Notes: generated by a model not told the origin, from the sequence alone. A stretch of 64,000 bases of DNA from Sulfobacillus acidophilus DSM 10332 (GCA_000237975.1 CP003179.1:2448270-2512269), one strand, 5' to 3'. Shown: positions 42,393-53,044, numbered from the stretch's first letter. Translations and numbers: made by a program.

Positions 42393-44540
42393 CTACATCA
42401 TAAAATACGGATCCCGCGTGACGGCTAAGGATACCGGATCCGGGCGGGGCAACTCCCGCAAGAGATCTGTAACGTCTTCACCGTTCGGGCTCTTAATCAA
42501 GGCATGATAGCGATATTGCCCTCGCAGTCGGGCAATCGGGGCCGGCGCGGGACCTAAGATGGGGGCGTTCAGCCGTTCACGCAGCCACTCCACTGCGACC
42601 CGGGCCGCATATTGAACCGCCGTCTCCGACGGTCCAATCCATTCTAATAGCCACAGTTCGGTAAAGGGCGGATACCCCAGTTCCTGCCGGAGGAGAACTT
42701 CCGCTTGATAAAACCCTTCCATGTTCTGTTGGGCCGCAAATGTCAACGCATAATGTTCGGGATTATACGTTTGGATAATCACGCGTCCGCCGCGCTCGCT
42801 CCGACCGGCCCGCCCGGCTGCTTGCACCAAAAGTTGAAACGTCCGTTCGGCACTGCGAAAATCCGGCAAATTGAGCGCACTATCCGCGGCGACAATCCCC
42901 ACCAGCGATACCCGAGGAAAATCCAGTCCTTTGGCAATCATCTGGGTCCCGACCAGGACATCCGCCTCGCCTTGCAAAAACGCCTGATAAAGCCGGTCAT
43001 ATTGATCCCGCGTATGCAGCACGTCTCGATCGGCGCGCAAAACGCGCACCCCTGGCCACTGGTGCTCAACTTCCGCCTGAACCCGCTCGGTGCCCGCTCC
43101 AAAGTAACGGATTTTGTCGCTGCCGCACTCGGGACAGCGGGTGGGCACCGGTTGTTGGCGCTGGCAATAGTGACATACCAGCTTTTCGGAATCCTGGTGA
43201 TAGGTCATGGTCACCGCACAGTCGGGACATTCGACCGCCTGCCCGCAGCTTCGGCATAAGACAAACGTGGAGTAGCCCCGCCGATTTAAAAACAACACCA
43301 CCTGTTCCTGCCGGGCTAGGGTTTGGTCGATGGCCGCTAACAATGGTCGGCTAAAAATGTGGCGATGGTTTTCCCGCAACTCTTGCCGCATATCCACCAC
43401 CTCCACCGTCGGCAACCGCCAACCGGCCACCCGCCGCGAAAGCACGGTCCAGCCCAACTCCCCTTGATGGGCCCGATGAAGGGTTTCCAACGCCGGGGTT
43501 GCGGTACCTAGGACAACCAGCGCCCCCTCGTGGCGGCCGCGCCATAAGGCGACCTCACGGGTATGATAGCGGGGGTGTTCCTCTTGCTTATAACTCGGCT
43601 CATGCTCCTCGTCCAGCACCACCAAGCCAAGATCGAGAAAAGGCAAAAACACCGCCGAGCGGGCCCCCACAATCACCGTCATTCGCCCCTCGCGGACCGC
43701 ATGCCAGGTGTCCCGGCGTTCCCCGTCGCTGAGTCCCGAATGCCATACGCCCACCCGCGACCCGAAGCGGTCCCGAAACCGGGCCACGGTTTGCGGCGTA
43801 AGCGAAATTTCCGGCAAGAGAACCAGCCCTTGGCGCCCTTGGCCAAGCACGCGACTTAAAAGGTGCAAATAGACCTCGGTTTTTCCCGATCCGGTCACTC
43901 CCTGCAAAAGCCACGGCCGATCGCGCCCGGCCCAAATCGTGTCGACCACGTGTTGTTGGTCAGGGGTTAACGAATAGGGCGCCGAACCAAGACGGACCTC
44001 TCGGGGCGCCGACCTCTCGGCCACGACCCCTTCCTGGATAAGTTGGCGCAACAACGGCCCGGCCTGCGGGAACGCCGCCAACACCGCTTGCCGGGTTACC
44101 GGTTGATGTTCGGCAAGCCACAGATAGAGCGATTGCTTTTGGGACGCGCGGCCTTCACGGGGTTTGACGGTCTGGTACCAGACCGTCCGCCCGCGGGCGC
44201 TCTTGGATTGGCCTGACCGAACGCTTTTGGGTACCATGGCCCGAATCGCTTGCGGCAAATAGCATAAGTACCGTTCGGAAAGCCAGTGCGCCAACGGAAT
44301 CAACTTCGGCGTGAGCACCGGAAACGCATCAGGTACCGCCAGTACCGGCTTCAGCCCGGTTGTCTCTTCCCGATTCGACTGGGCTACAACAATGCCCCAG
44401 GCCACATCCCGCCCCAACGGCACCCGCACCCGATAGCCCAAATCCACGTGATCGGCCAGTTCCTCGGGAACCCAATACGTAAAGGGGCGATCCAACGCTT
44501 GGACCACCCGATCAACCACAACATCGACCACCCGCACCAT
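42393..44540 (-). CDS. priA: Primosomal replication restart helicase PriA
   Basis: 715 residues. N-terminal 3'BD domain, Walker A GVTGSGKTEVYL, DEEH, a Cys-rich zinc region (CRSCGQAVECPDC, CHYCQRQQPVPTRCPEC) and VLVGTQMIAKGLDFP. It reloads the replisome at repaired forks. 15 bases from fmt and 14 from coaBC. Confidence 0.96.
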   Translation of the reverse strand: MVRVVDVVVDRVVQALDRPFTYWVPEELADHVDLGYRVRVPLGRDVAWGIVVAQSNREETTGLKPVLAVPDAFPVLTPKLIPLAHWLSERYLCYLPQAIRAMVPKSVRSGQSKSARGRTVWYQTVKPREGRASQKQSLYLWLAEHQPVTRQAVLAAFPQAGPLLRQLIQEGVVAERSAPREVRLGSAPYSLTPDQQHVVDTIWAGRDRPWLLQGVTGSGKTEVYLHLLSRVLGQGRQGLVLLPEISLTPQTVARFRDRFGSRVGVWHSGLSDGERRDTWHAVREGRMTVIVGARSAVFLPFLDLGLVVLDEEHEPSYKQEEHPRYHTREVALWRGRHEGALVVLGTATPALETLHRAHQGELGWTVLSRRVAGWRLPTVEVVDMRQELRENHRHIFSRPLLAAIDQTLARQEQVVLFLNRRGYSTFVLCRSCGQAVECPDCAVTMTYHQDSEKLVCHYCQRQQPVPTRCPECGSDKIRYFGAGTERVQAEVEHQWPGVRVLRADRDVLHTRDQYDRLYQAFLQGEADVLVGTQMIAKGLDFPRVSLVGIVAADSALNLPDFRSAERTFQLLVQAAGRAGRSERGGRVIIQTYNPEHYALTFAAQQNMEGFYQAEVLLRQELGYPPFTELWLLEWIGPSETAVQYAARVAVEWLRERLNAPILGPAPAPIARLRGQYRYHALIKSPNGEDVTDLLRELPRPDPVSLAVTRDPYFMM

Positions 44541-44554
44541 CCGTTTTTATCCTC

Positions 44555-45739
44555 TCACGCCGGGGGCCGATGGCGCGCCACCCAGTTTAAGAGGGCGGTC
44601 GCCGTCTCTTCTTTGTGATGACCCGGCATGGGTTCGACCCCGTCGGCCGTCACCAACCACGCTTCATGCGCCCCGGTGCCAAACCCTACCCCCAGCCCGA
44701 CCCGGTTCGCCACCACCGCGTCCAGCTTTTTGTCAACCCGTTTTCGTTGGGCCGATTCGATAATATTGTCGGTTTCCGCAGCAAATCCAATCATCAGCGT
44801 ACCCGGATCGGCTTGCTCGGCCAAGGTGCGAATGACGTCAGGATTCGGCTCTACCGGCCACGAGAGTCCCACCGCCGCCTTATGCACTTTTTGTTCGGCG
44901 CGCTTCGCCGGGCGAAAATCCGATACCGCTGCCGTGCCTACCACCACGTGCATCCCGGGTAGGCGGACAAGCGCCCGGGCTAACATCTCCTCGGCGCTGA
45001 CCACGGTATCCCACACCAAGCCGGTGCGTTCCGTAAGCGGGGTAACCCCCGGACCGGCCACGACCGCGACCTCGGCGCCCCGCCGCACGGCTTGTCCGGC
45101 CAAAAGCTTACCCATGAGTCCCGTCGCGGGATTGGTAATGACGCGCACGGGATCAAAATATTCCCAGGTTGAGCCGGCCGTAATGAGCATTCGAAGACCG
45201 GCGAGATCTTTGGGGGTCGTTAAGTCGACCAAGGCATCCTGAATGGTTTCCGGCTCGGCTAACCGCCCCACGCCATAGTGGCCGGACGCCATGCGCCCCG
45301 CCATCGGGCCGATAAACCGCACGCCGTCTTGTTGCAATACGGCTACATTGGCTTGGGTGCGCGGATGCGCCCACATTTCCGGCTCCATGGCCGGGGCTAT
45401 GAGCCGCGGCCCCTGAAATCCCAAGTAGACGGCGGATAACATATCGTCGGCTCGTCCTGCGGCCAAACGAGCCAGTAGATCCGCGGTGGCGGGAGCTATC
45501 ACCATGGCATCCGCCCAGTGCGCTAAATGCACATGCGAAAGCGGCCCGAAAGGCTCTTCCCCGATTGTCACCGCGACCGCTCGACCGGTTAAGGCCCGGA
45601 AGGTCAGCGGCGACACAAATTCGGTGGCCGTTCGCGTCATCAGGACCGATACGTCGTGGCCGTCTTTGGTCAGTCGGCTAGCCAACTCACACGCTTTATA
45701 GGCCGCAATGCCGCCGGCCACTCCCAGCACAATCCGCAT
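44555..45739 (-). CDS. coaBC: Phosphopantothenoylcysteine decarboxylase/synthetase
   Basis: 394 residues, a bifunctional coenzyme A enzyme. N-terminal flavoprotein CoaC has GVAGGIAAYKA, and PAMEPEMWAHP with the catalytic region; CoaB follows (TAGSTWEYFDPVRVITN, PATGLMG, and later the NKxG-type Lys/Asn region). The start overlaps the rpoZ stop as TAATG. Confidence 0.96.
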   Translation of the reverse strand: MRIVLGVAGGIAAYKACELASRLTKDGHDVSVLMTRTATEFVSPLTFRALTGRAVAVTIGEEPFGPLSHVHLAHWADAMVIAPATADLLARLAAGRADDMLSAVYLGFQGPRLIAPAMEPEMWAHPRTQANVAVLQQDGVRFIGPMAGRMASGHYGVGRLAEPETIQDALVDLTTPKDLAGLRMLITAGSTWEYFDPVRVITNPATGLMGKLLAGQAVRRGAEVAVVAGPGVTPLTERTGLVWDTVVSAEEMLARALVRLPGMHVVVGTAAVSDFRPAKRAEQKVHKAAVGLSWPVEPNPDVIRTLAEQADPGTLMIGFAAETDNIIESAQRKRVDKKLDAVVANRVGLGVGFGTGAHEAWLVTADGVEPMPGHHKEETATALLNWVARHRPPA

Positions 45740-45948
45740 TATTTAATGCCGACCGGAGGAATTTCCACCGTAATCAATCCACGCCGAAGCTCTTCCAACG
45801 CTACCGTCACCGGCTTGGTCGCATTCACCTGGGTCAGGGGCTGCTCCCCGTCCATGATGGCGCGGCCACGCCGTGCCGCCGCTACCACGAGAGCGTACTT
45901 GCTTTCGGATTCTTGCACCAGTTGAGTCACGGTTTTGCGTTGTGACAT
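45739..45948 (-). CDS. rpoZ: RNA polymerase omega subunit
   Basis: 69 residues with ESKYALVVAAARRGRAI, the omega signature. Directly follows remA. gmk, normally between the two in Bacillus, is missing. Confidence 0.95.
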   Translation of the reverse strand: MSQRKTVTQLVQESESKYALVVAAARRGRAIMDGEQPLTQVNATKPVTVALEELRRGLITVEIPPVGIK

Positions 45949-46236
45949 TTATTCGTCGTCCTCCTCTTCACCGTCATCGTCTAATTGCGGAACTTCGCGG
46001 TTGCCCAGACGATTGGCGACGGTTTCAGGCTGAACCGCGGATAAAATGACATGATCGCTGTCGGTAATAATCACGGCCCGCGTCCGACGGCCATACGTCG
46101 CATCGATCAGCACCCCACGATCCCGTGCCTCGGAAATAATGCGCTTTATCGGGGCGGAATCGGGGCTGACGATGGCGACAATGCGATTGGCGGATACGAT
46201 ATTGCCAAAACCAATATTGATAAGCTTGATGTCCAA
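45949..46236 (-). CDS. remA: RemA/DUF370 family regulator
   Basis: 95 residues. The [23 protein letters not shown]-terminus and [19 protein letters not shown] match RemA, the arginine-rich octameric activator of biofilm and osmoprotection genes in Bacillus. TTG 46236 is preceded by GGGAGGAACCC. Compared with the 85-90 residues of the family it has a C-terminal acidic tail ([10 protein letters not shown]). Confidence 0.9.
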   Translation of the reverse strand: MDIKLINIGFGNIVSANRIVAIVSPDSAPIKRIISEARDRGVLIDATYGRRTRAVIITDSDHVILSAVQPETVANRLGNREVPQLDDDGEEEDDE

Positions 46237-46290
46237 AGGGTTCCTCCCTATCTGTCCCATGGACCTGGCGATCTCTGGTTGTTCGATGGT

Positions 46291-46320
46291 ATCGTACTTG
46301 AAAATAAAAGACACTGTCAA
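46291..46320 (-). promoter_or_regulatory. Promoter of the remA-rpoZ-coaBC-priA operon
   Basis: TTGACA (46315-46320), 18-base spacer, TACGAT (46291-46296), leaving a leader of about 50 bases before TTG 46236. It excludes the longer frame starting at 46320. Confidence 0.75.
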
Positions 46321-46333
46321 TTAGCCTGACGGG

Positions 46334-47053
46334 TCAAGGCATTTGGCCATTAAAAGGCCACGCCCAGAGGCCGGCCGGAGACGCCCGGCCCGTTTGCCGA
46401 CGGGGATGGAGGCTCGGCGGCGGGTCCGCCGACGTATCCGGACTCCCGTTGGTAAACACCAGCGGCATCGCCTGCCATGTGACGTGCCCCATCTGCCAAC
46501 GCACCCCGAGAGGAATCATATAAGGAGCCTGAAACCACCACCACACCTCGGGAGCCGACGGCGCCGGGCGTAACGGACGAAACTGGACTTCATAGGCCCG
46601 CAAACCTTGGATGTCCGTCATGCGAACACGCGGCTGCCACCCGGACTGCCAGGACCAGCTTAAAGCCGATGCCCAAGGATCCGGGGCCCCCGCGATCCCG
46701 GACCAAAGCCGAGTCGTAACCCCCGTCGGCCGATATGTCCATAACCCCACGACCGTCCCCTGCCGCGCCGACACCGTCACGGGGAGCCCGGACGTGCTTA
46801 ACGTTTCCAAGCGCCAGGACGATGGCCCGTTTTCGTAGAGATTCTCCCAGACCGGCGGTTGATGGGGCCCACTCACCGCCAACGTCTCACCAAACGGTTC
46901 CGTAGCTACCGCGCTTTGGGCCGCCCGCCAGATTTGGCGGGCCGATAGGGCGGGCAAAGGGGTCTCACGACGACTCGCCTCGACCACGTGCCCCACGATC
47001 AAAACGAGCGCCACGCCGCCTACGCCATAAACCGCCCACTGTCGGATGCCCAT
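46334..47053 (-). CDS. Membrane-anchored hypothetical protein, exported domain
   Basis: 239 residues with an N-terminal signal anchor (YGVGGVALVLIVGHVVEA) and an extracytoplasmic part rich in Trp, Pro and Ser with a Pro-rich tail. It looks loosely like sigma-factor or lipoprotein-sorting-like beta proteins but no family is clear. It lies upstream of remA on the same strand with its own spacing of about 14 bases to the promoter. Confidence 0.6.
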   Translation of the reverse strand: MGIRQWAVYGVGGVALVLIVGHVVEASRRETPLPALSARQIWRAAQSAVATEPFGETLAVSGPHQPPVWENLYENGPSSWRLETLSTSGLPVTVSARQGTVVGLWTYRPTGVTTRLWSGIAGAPDPWASALSWSWQSGWQPRVRMTDIQGLRAYEVQFRPLRPAPSAPEVWWWFQAPYMIPLGVRWQMGHVTWQAMPLVFTNGSPDTSADPPPSLHPRRQTGRASPAGLWAWPFNGQMP

Positions 47054-47182
47054 CCCTCACCTCGTGCCAGCGCTACGTTTTCAAGCCTTTGCGCGTTAAT
47101 AGTGTACCCGGTTCGCGATGAGAAGAAAACGCTTGACGTTACGGTATACTAACCTGGTGGCGGACCAGAAAGGTGGAGCGAT

Positions 47183-47803
47183 TTGTTAGCCTTGATCCAT
47201 ACCGTGAGCGGATGGCTGAATCATGTCGGCGTGCTCGCGGTCACGGTAGTCTTGTTCATTGAATGTTTCGGCATTCCGAGTCCCGATGAAATCATTTTAT
47301 TGCTATCCGGATACCTGGTCTCTCAACACCGGTTTTCCTACCCGGTGGTTCTGCTGGCGGCCGTCGCCGGTAGCACGCTGGGGGGGATTGGAGCCTACTG
47401 GCTGGCCCGACTGGGCGGACGGCCGGTCATGCTGAAATATTTCCGGTTTTTATTTCGCACACCCGAACGGCTGGATTACTGGGAGCGCTATTTTCAGCGG
47501 CACGGGGATATCATCGTGCTCGTCGGCCGAATCATCTCCGGTGTCCGCGCCGTCATCTCCTATCCGGCCGGCCTCTTCGAAATGTCGCTAGCGCGTTTTG
47601 TGCTATACACGGTGGTCGGCTCGGCGATTTGGGCCGTTATCGCCGTGACCCTCGGCTACATTTTAGGACCCCATGTCGTCAGCGCCCTCGAATCCTCGAA
47701 GCAATACGAAGCCCCCATCGTGGGAGGTCTCGTCGTATTAGGTGCCCTTTGGTGGTGGTGGGAAAGGCGACGCCGCCGGATACGAGAATCCTCCCATTCC
47801 TGA
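47183..47803 (+). CDS. DedA-family membrane protein
   Basis: 206 residues. Signature FIECFGIPSPDEIILLLSGYL, an RLGGRP cytoplasmic loop, FQRHGDIIVLVGRIISGVRAVISYPAGL and hydrophobic helices. The family supports lipid flipping and membrane energetics. Start TTG 47183 is behind AAAGGTGGAGCG. Confidence 0.9.
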   Translation: MLALIHTVSGWLNHVGVLAVTVVLFIECFGIPSPDEIILLLSGYLVSQHRFSYPVVLLAAVAGSTLGGIGAYWLARLGGRPVMLKYFRFLFRTPERLDYWERYFQRHGDIIVLVGRIISGVRAVISYPAGLFEMSLARFVLYTVVGSAIWAVIAVTLGYILGPHVVSALESSKQYEAPIVGGLVVLGALWWWWERRRRRIRESSHS

Positions 47804-47852
47804 CCGCCAACCGTCATCGGCTGTCTGCCCCTTCTTGCGTCCCGCAAGCGGA

Positions 47853-47876
47853 AAGGGCTCCCTTTCGAGAGCCCTT
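47853..47876. terminator. Hairpin between dedA and dapF (convergent genes)
   Basis: AAGGGCTC/GAGCCCTT stem with a loop of eight bases. It ends in a short T stretch on each strand and probably serves both genes. Confidence 0.65.
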
Positions 47877-47895
47877 CTCAGCGGTGCTTAAGACC

Positions 47896-48762
47896 TTACA
47901 CGTCGTCCGGCCACTCATAGGTCCCGGAAAACACCTCGACCGCCGGGCCGGTCAAATAGATGGGGCCGGTCGGCGGATTTTCCCACTCCGCCTCTAAGAT
48001 GCCGCCCGGGACTTCGACCTCCACCCGAGGGCCGGTTCTTCCGGTATAGTGGGCCGCCGCCAGAGTCGCCGCCACTCCGGTACCACAAGCCAAGGTCAGC
48101 CCGGCGCCCCGTTCCCAATGACGCATACGGATATGGCCAGGGTCCAGCACCTCCACCGAGTGGACGTTGACGCGCCGGGGAAACAAGGGATCCGTTTCGA
48201 TGCGGGACCCGTAATGAGCCAATGTCGCTTCGTCCATCATGGGGCCGAAAATCATGGCATGAGGGTTGCCCATGGATGCACATGTGAGAGAAAACCGCCG
48301 GCCGTCGACCGTTACCGCCTCGTCTAAGGCTTCCGCATCGGGATCGCCCAACATCCCGATATCCCTCCGACGAAAGCGGGGGGGCCCCATGTTCACCCGA
48401 ATTCGGGTCGCTTTACCGCCTTCGGTTTCCACAATTTCCGGCTCCAAGAGGCCCGCTCCGGTTTCAATGAGTTGGCGGGTACCGGCCCATCCTCGATCGT
48501 AAAGCCACTTGGCTAAAGCCCGAAGTCCATTGCCGCACATCTCGGACTCGCTGCCGTCGGCGTTGAAAATGCGCATGCGCACTTCCGCGGTCGTCGACGG
48601 TTCAATCACGATAATGCCGTCGGCGCCCACCCCAAAATGGCGATCGGAAATCGCCCGCGCGAATGCCGACCAGTCCGGCCAAGGACCGCCTTCCCGCGCG
48701 TCAAAATATAAGTAGTCGTTACCGAGCCCATGTAATTTCGTAAAGTGATACGTCCTTGGCAC
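47896..48762 (-). CDS. dapF: Diaminopimelate epimerase
   Basis: 288 residues. The two catalytic cysteines are in SEMCGNGLRALAKW and LACGTGVAATL; also KLHGLGNDYLY. It makes meso-DAP for lysine and peptidoglycan. GTG 48762 has AAGGAG nine bases upstream, and the longer upstream frame is not homologous. It lies 29 bases after the ATPase. Confidence 0.94.
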   Translation of the reverse strand: MPRTYHFTKLHGLGNDYLYFDAREGGPWPDWSAFARAISDRHFGVGADGIIVIEPSTTAEVRMRIFNADGSESEMCGNGLRALAKWLYDRGWAGTRQLIETGAGLLEPEIVETEGGKATRIRVNMGPPRFRRRDIGMLGDPDAEALDEAVTVDGRRFSLTCASMGNPHAMIFGPMMDEATLAHYGSRIETDPLFPRRVNVHSVEVLDPGHIRMRHWERGAGLTLACGTGVAATLAAAHYTGRTGPRVEVEVPGGILEAEWENPPTGPIYLTGPAVEVFSGTYEWPDDV

Positions 48763-48791
48763 CCTAGAGGCTCCTTTCTCGAATCTCGCGG

Positions 48792-51467
48792 TTATCGTAC
48801 CACGGCTTTCAACACTTGCTGAATGGGGCGCAGCACCGTATCGCGCACGGCCGACAACAATTGAATAAAACCGGAAGCCACCAATACCCAAGCCCAGTCA
48901 TGCCCGGTCAACGGCGCAGTTTTAAACAGTTGGCTTAAACCGGGGACATAAATCACCAAAAGCAACATGGCAATCGATGTCGAGACCGCCAACACCGCCC
49001 AGGGGTTGGAAAAAAGCCCGACTTCCAGGAAGCTCCGATCTTCGCTGCGGGCATCAAAAACATGAAACAACTGACTCAAGATCAGGGTCGCTAACGCCAT
49101 GCTTCGAGCGGACCGCAGGCCCATTCCCCAAGGCCCCAAGGCCAATGCAAAAATCGCGAGCGTGCTGATCCCGATCAAGATACCGCGAAACGCGATTTTT
49201 GTCCCTAATCCCCGCGCAAAAATGCTTTCCTGCGGCGGTCGGGGCGGACGGTCCATGACACCCGGAGCAGGCGGGTCGATCCCGAGGGCCATGGCCGGTA
49301 ATCCGTCGGTGACCAAATTGACAAAGAGAATTTGAATCGGCAGCAACGGAAGCGGCAATCCCATAAAGGCCGCCAAAAACATGACCAGCACTTCCCCGAT
49401 ATTACACGATAACAAGTAGCGAATAAACTTACGGATATTATCGTAAATCGCCCGGCCCTCTTCAATCGCCCGGACAATCGTGGCAAAATTGTCGTCGGTC
49501 AAAATCATGGCCGACGCTTCCTTCGTTACATCGGTCCCGGTGATCCCCATCGCCACTCCGATGTCCGCCTCTTTGACGGCCGGCGCGTCGTTGACCCCGT
49601 CACCGGTCATCGCCACCACGTCGCCGCGGGCTTTCCAGGCCCGCACCACGCGGAGTTTATGCGGCGGCGAAACCCGAGCGTAAACCCGAATACGCTCCAC
49701 CCGCGACTCGAGTTCTTCATCGTCCATGGCATCCAACTGGCGACCGGTCACCACTTCGTCTCCGGCACTGAGCATCCCCAACTGACGAGCCACGGCTTGG
49801 GCGGTTTCGGGATGGTCCCCGGTAATCATCACCGTGCGGACCCCCGCGTGATGGGCTTTTTGCACCGCTTCGATCGCTTCCGGACGCGGCGGGTCCATCA
49901 TGCCGGTCAACCCTAAAAACACCAGGCGATCTTCCCACGCCTCTTTCGGCTCCTGGATACCGAGCGGCCGATAAGCAACTGCCAGCACCCGTAACGCATC
50001 CTGAGCCATGGCATCGTTGGCGGCTAAAATCTCCCGGCGTAAGCGGTCGTCCAGCGGCCGCGGTCCGTCGGCCCACTCCGCATATTGGCAGCGGGCCAAA
50101 AGCACGTCAGGAGCTCCTTTCACGTAAACAAACCGTTGGTTTTTCTGATTTTGCACCACCACCGCCATCCGCTGCCGTTCGGATTCAAACGGAATCTCGG
50201 CGATCCGGGCATACGCCTGGTTCACTTCCGAGGGACGAATGCCGGCTTCCACGCCGGCCCATAACAAGGCGAGTTCCGTCGGATCCCCATGCCCCGGGAG
50301 ATCCCCGTCGCCTGTATTTTCCGAGGGTAATTGGGCATTATTACATAAAATGGCCCCTCGCAACGTGTGCTGAAAGACCTCTTGCTCCCGGATGGACACC
50401 GGCGGGTCCGTCGGCGCCAGGCGTTGACCGGCCACCCAAAGGTCAGTCACCGTCATCCGATTCCGCGTCAAGGTGCCGGTTTTGTCCGAGCAAATGACGG
50501 TGGTGCAGCCCAGGGTTTCCACAGCCGGCAAGCGCCGCACAATGGCATGCGCTTGAATCATGCGCTGAACCCCTAGCGCTAAAGCAATCGTTACAATCGC
50601 CGGCAATCCTTCCGGAATCGCCGCGACGGCCAGGCTGACCCCGGTCAAAAACATTTGATAAACCGGTTCCCCGCGCACCAGTCCGGTGAGTACCACCACC
50701 CCCACAATGACGACCGACAGCATGACCAGGATTTTCCCCAAATGTTCCAGACGTCGCTGAAGCGGCGTTTGATCGTCCACCGCCTCCCGAATTAAATGCG
50801 CAATGGTTCCCATTTCGGTTTGCATGCCGGTGGTCACCACGACCACCCGTCCCCGACCGCGGGCCACGACCGTCCCCATAAAGACCATATTTTTGCGGTC
50901 GCCGACCGGTAATTGGGGATCGGCCAGCAGATCCGTATGCTTGGCGACCGGCGACGATTCTCCGGTAAGCGGCGCTTCAAGCGTGTAAAGTTCGATGGCC
51001 TCCAGCACCCGGCAATCCGCCGGCACTCGATCCCCCGCCTCAAGCTCCACCACATCCCCCGGCACCAATTCTTCGGCCAAAATCTCCGTCAACACCCCGC
51101 CGCGAATGACCCGCGCGGTGGGAGCGGTCAAGGCTTTCAACGTGGCGACCGATTTCTCCGCCCGATATTCTTGCATAAACCCCAACACCGCGTTCATCAC
51201 CACGATGGCCACGATCGTCAAGGCATCGCCCGTCTCGCCCAAGGCAAAGGACACCGCGGTAGCCGCCAAAAGGACGAGAACCATAAAATCTTTAAATTGG
51301 TTAAAAAAAATCGTTAACGGGGAAATTACGGCACTTTCTTGGATGGCGTTCGGCCCCACCTGTTGGAGTCGCTTGGCCGCCTCGCTTGTACTCAGTCCCC
51401 GTTCTCTGTCACTGCCGAGTTCCATGATGACTTCATGGGCTTTCAGGGTATGCCATGGGGTGTCCAC
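48792..51467 (-). CDS. P-type cation-transporting ATPase, P2A (calcium-type)
   Basis: 891 residues. TGES phosphatase loop, [11 protein letters not shown] phosphorylation site, KGAPDVLL, and [18 protein letters not shown] hinge. The PEGLPA segment in helix 4 and the NxxxD-type segments in helices 5 and 6 match Ca2+ pumps such as PacL. It probably exports Ca2+ (or Mn2+) with ATP. GTG 51467 has AGGAGGG upstream. dapF follows closely. Confidence 0.93.
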   Translation of the reverse strand: MDTPWHTLKAHEVIMELGSDRERGLSTSEAAKRLQQVGPNAIQESAVISPLTIFFNQFKDFMVLVLLAATAVSFALGETGDALTIVAIVVMNAVLGFMQEYRAEKSVATLKALTAPTARVIRGGVLTEILAEELVPGDVVELEAGDRVPADCRVLEAIELYTLEAPLTGESSPVAKHTDLLADPQLPVGDRKNMVFMGTVVARGRGRVVVVTTGMQTEMGTIAHLIREAVDDQTPLQRRLEHLGKILVMLSVVIVGVVVLTGLVRGEPVYQMFLTGVSLAVAAIPEGLPAIVTIALALGVQRMIQAHAIVRRLPAVETLGCTTVICSDKTGTLTRNRMTVTDLWVAGQRLAPTDPPVSIREQEVFQHTLRGAILCNNAQLPSENTGDGDLPGHGDPTELALLWAGVEAGIRPSEVNQAYARIAEIPFESERQRMAVVVQNQKNQRFVYVKGAPDVLLARCQYAEWADGPRPLDDRLRREILAANDAMAQDALRVLAVAYRPLGIQEPKEAWEDRLVFLGLTGMMDPPRPEAIEAVQKAHHAGVRTVMITGDHPETAQAVARQLGMLSAGDEVVTGRQLDAMDDEELESRVERIRVYARVSPPHKLRVVRAWKARGDVVAMTGDGVNDAPAVKEADIGVAMGITGTDVTKEASAMILTDDNFATIVRAIEEGRAIYDNIRKFIRYLLSCNIGEVLVMFLAAFMGLPLPLLPIQILFVNLVTDGLPAMALGIDPPAPGVMDRPPRPPQESIFARGLGTKIAFRGILIGISTLAIFALALGPWGMGLRSARSMALATLILSQLFHVFDARSEDRSFLEVGLFSNPWAVLAVSTSIAMLLLVIYVPGLSQLFKTAPLTGHDWAWVLVASGFIQLLSAVRDTVLRPIQQVLKAVVR

Positions 51468-51672
51468 ACCGATCCCTCCTGTCCATCCTGATACAAGGTA
51501 TGTCCGACCCTCAGGTCTAAGAACGTGAAACCCTGATTGAACGAGAAGGCGGATAGACCACGGTCTCGAATGGTCCGGCTAAAAGAGCGAAGGCCGATGC
51601 CGGTCCCCATTGAACGGCGTAGAAAACAAAAAACACCCCTTCGGGTATAATAGGGCGTAGAGGTGAGGACCG

Positions 51673-51882
51673 ATGTGTAGCAGCTGGTCACGGGCGTTCA
51701 TGGCCTTGGGGCTAATGGGAAGCTTCGTCAGCCACTGGTTTTTCGTCTTGTGGGTTGTCCCCTTCGGATCGTTGGTATTAAGTCGTCTGCTCCATCGACC
51801 GGTTTGGCCTCAAACGGGCGCGTGTGCGGTCGACCCGAAAAAGACGGGTCGGACGTTTCAGCCCGACCCGCCGTCGTCTTAG
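51673..51882 (+). CDS. Possible small membrane protein (69 aa)
   Basis: Begins at ATG 51673 behind GAGGTGAGG and a perfect TATAAT (about 51647). Two hydrophobic stretches (ALGLMGSFVSHWFFVLWVV and neighbour) are followed by a tail that is encoded by the terminator of citrate synthase on the other strand. This makes the last part suspicious; a shorter or non-coding reading is possible. Confidence 0.4.
   Translation: MCSSWSRAFMALGLMGSFVSHWFFVLWVVPFGSLVLSRLLHRPVWPQTGACAVDPKKTGRTFQPDPPSS
51837..51870 (-). terminator. Terminator of citrate synthase
   Basis: CGGGTCGG/CCGACCCG stem (51845-51870), followed on the minus strand by TCTTTTTCGGG. Confidence 0.85.
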
Positions 51883-53009
51883 CGTAATGCGAGAGGAACG
51901 AAGGTCCGGTGCGTCGGCCCGGTGTATTCGGCCCGCGGCCGGATTAAGCGATTGTGGGCATACTGTTCGAGCACATGTGCGGTCCAGCCGGAAATGCGGC
52001 TCACGGCAAAGACCGGGGTAAATTGATCCACCGGAATCCCCATTTGCGCGTAAATGGACCCGGAGTATAAGTCGACATTCGGATATAACTTCTTTTCCGC
52101 CATCATGACTTCCCGGATCTCGTTCAGCATGTGGTACCACTTTAAGTCCCCGGCGTCTTCTCCGACTTCTTTGGACAGTCGCCGCAAGATAATGGCCCGG
52201 GGATCCTCGGTGCGGTAAACTCGATGGCCAAAGCCCATAATTTTTTCTTTCCGAGCTAACGCTTGTTCTACCCAGGGTTTAGCGTTTTCTACCGTGCCGA
52301 TTTGTTCCAGCATGTGCATGACCTGTTCGTTCGCCCCGCCATGCAAAGGCCCTTTCAAGGTCCCGACCGCCGACGTGATAGCCGAATACAGATCCGATAA
52401 CGTGCCGGCGGTCACCCGAGCGGAGAAGGTCGACGCATTGAGCTCATGGTCGGCATGCAATATCAGGGCCGTATTAAACACCCGCGCGTGCAAAGGCTTG
52501 GGCCGGGTGCCGTGTAACATGTAAAGAAAGTTCTCCGCCAAGGACAAATTCGGGTCCGGATCCACCGGGTCCAACCCCTTGCGCAACCGGTCAAACGCCG
52601 TCACGATCATCGGGATCTGAGCCACTAAACGCACCGCTTTGTTGTGGTTGGCTTCTTTTGACATGGCATTGCCGTCGGGATCATAAATCCCTGCCACACT
52701 GACGGCCGTTCGCAAGGCATCCATCGGCAACGTCTCCGGGGGCAGGGATTTGAGAAAGTCTTTCACCGGCTGCGCAAGTTGTTGGGCTCGCATCAACTCA
52801 CCCTTCAACGTATCAAGTTGGGAACGATTGGGGAGATCCCCATTCCACAACAAGTACACCACTTCTTCGAAGCTGGTCGTTTCGGCCAGGTCCGCCACAT
52901 TATAGCCCCGGTAGACCAGACGCCCTTCATGCCCATCGATGAAACAAATTTCGGAGGTACCGGCCACCACGTCTTCCAAGCCGGCCTTAAACCCTTGCTC
53001 TGGCATCAC
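51879..53009 (-). CDS. Citrate synthase
   Basis: 376 residues, the short Gram-positive/archaeal type: YRGYNVADLA, LKGPLHGGANEQVM (catalytic His), GFGHRVYRTEDPR and a C-terminal RISGWTAHVLEQ with the active Asp/Arg region before RPRAEYTG. It condenses acetyl-CoA and oxaloacetate. ATG 53009 is preceded by AAAGGAGG. Confidence 0.95.
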   Translation of the reverse strand: MMPEQGFKAGLEDVVAGTSEICFIDGHEGRLVYRGYNVADLAETTSFEEVVYLLWNGDLPNRSQLDTLKGELMRAQQLAQPVKDFLKSLPPETLPMDALRTAVSVAGIYDPDGNAMSKEANHNKAVRLVAQIPMIVTAFDRLRKGLDPVDPDPNLSLAENFLYMLHGTRPKPLHARVFNTALILHADHELNASTFSARVTAGTLSDLYSAITSAVGTLKGPLHGGANEQVMHMLEQIGTVENAKPWVEQALARKEKIMGFGHRVYRTEDPRAIILRRLSKEVGEDAGDLKWYHMLNEIREVMMAEKKLYPNVDLYSGSIYAQMGIPVDQFTPVFAVSRISGWTAHVLEQYAHNRLIRPRAEYTGPTHRTFVPLALR

Positions 53010-53044
53010 GCATCCTCCTTTATGTCGTCCCTATGTAACATTGT

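Noticed and set aside
51443-51691. 82-codon minus-strand ORF before the P-type ATPase
   Set aside because: Overlaps the ATPase start in another frame and carries its ribosome site; better read as leader.
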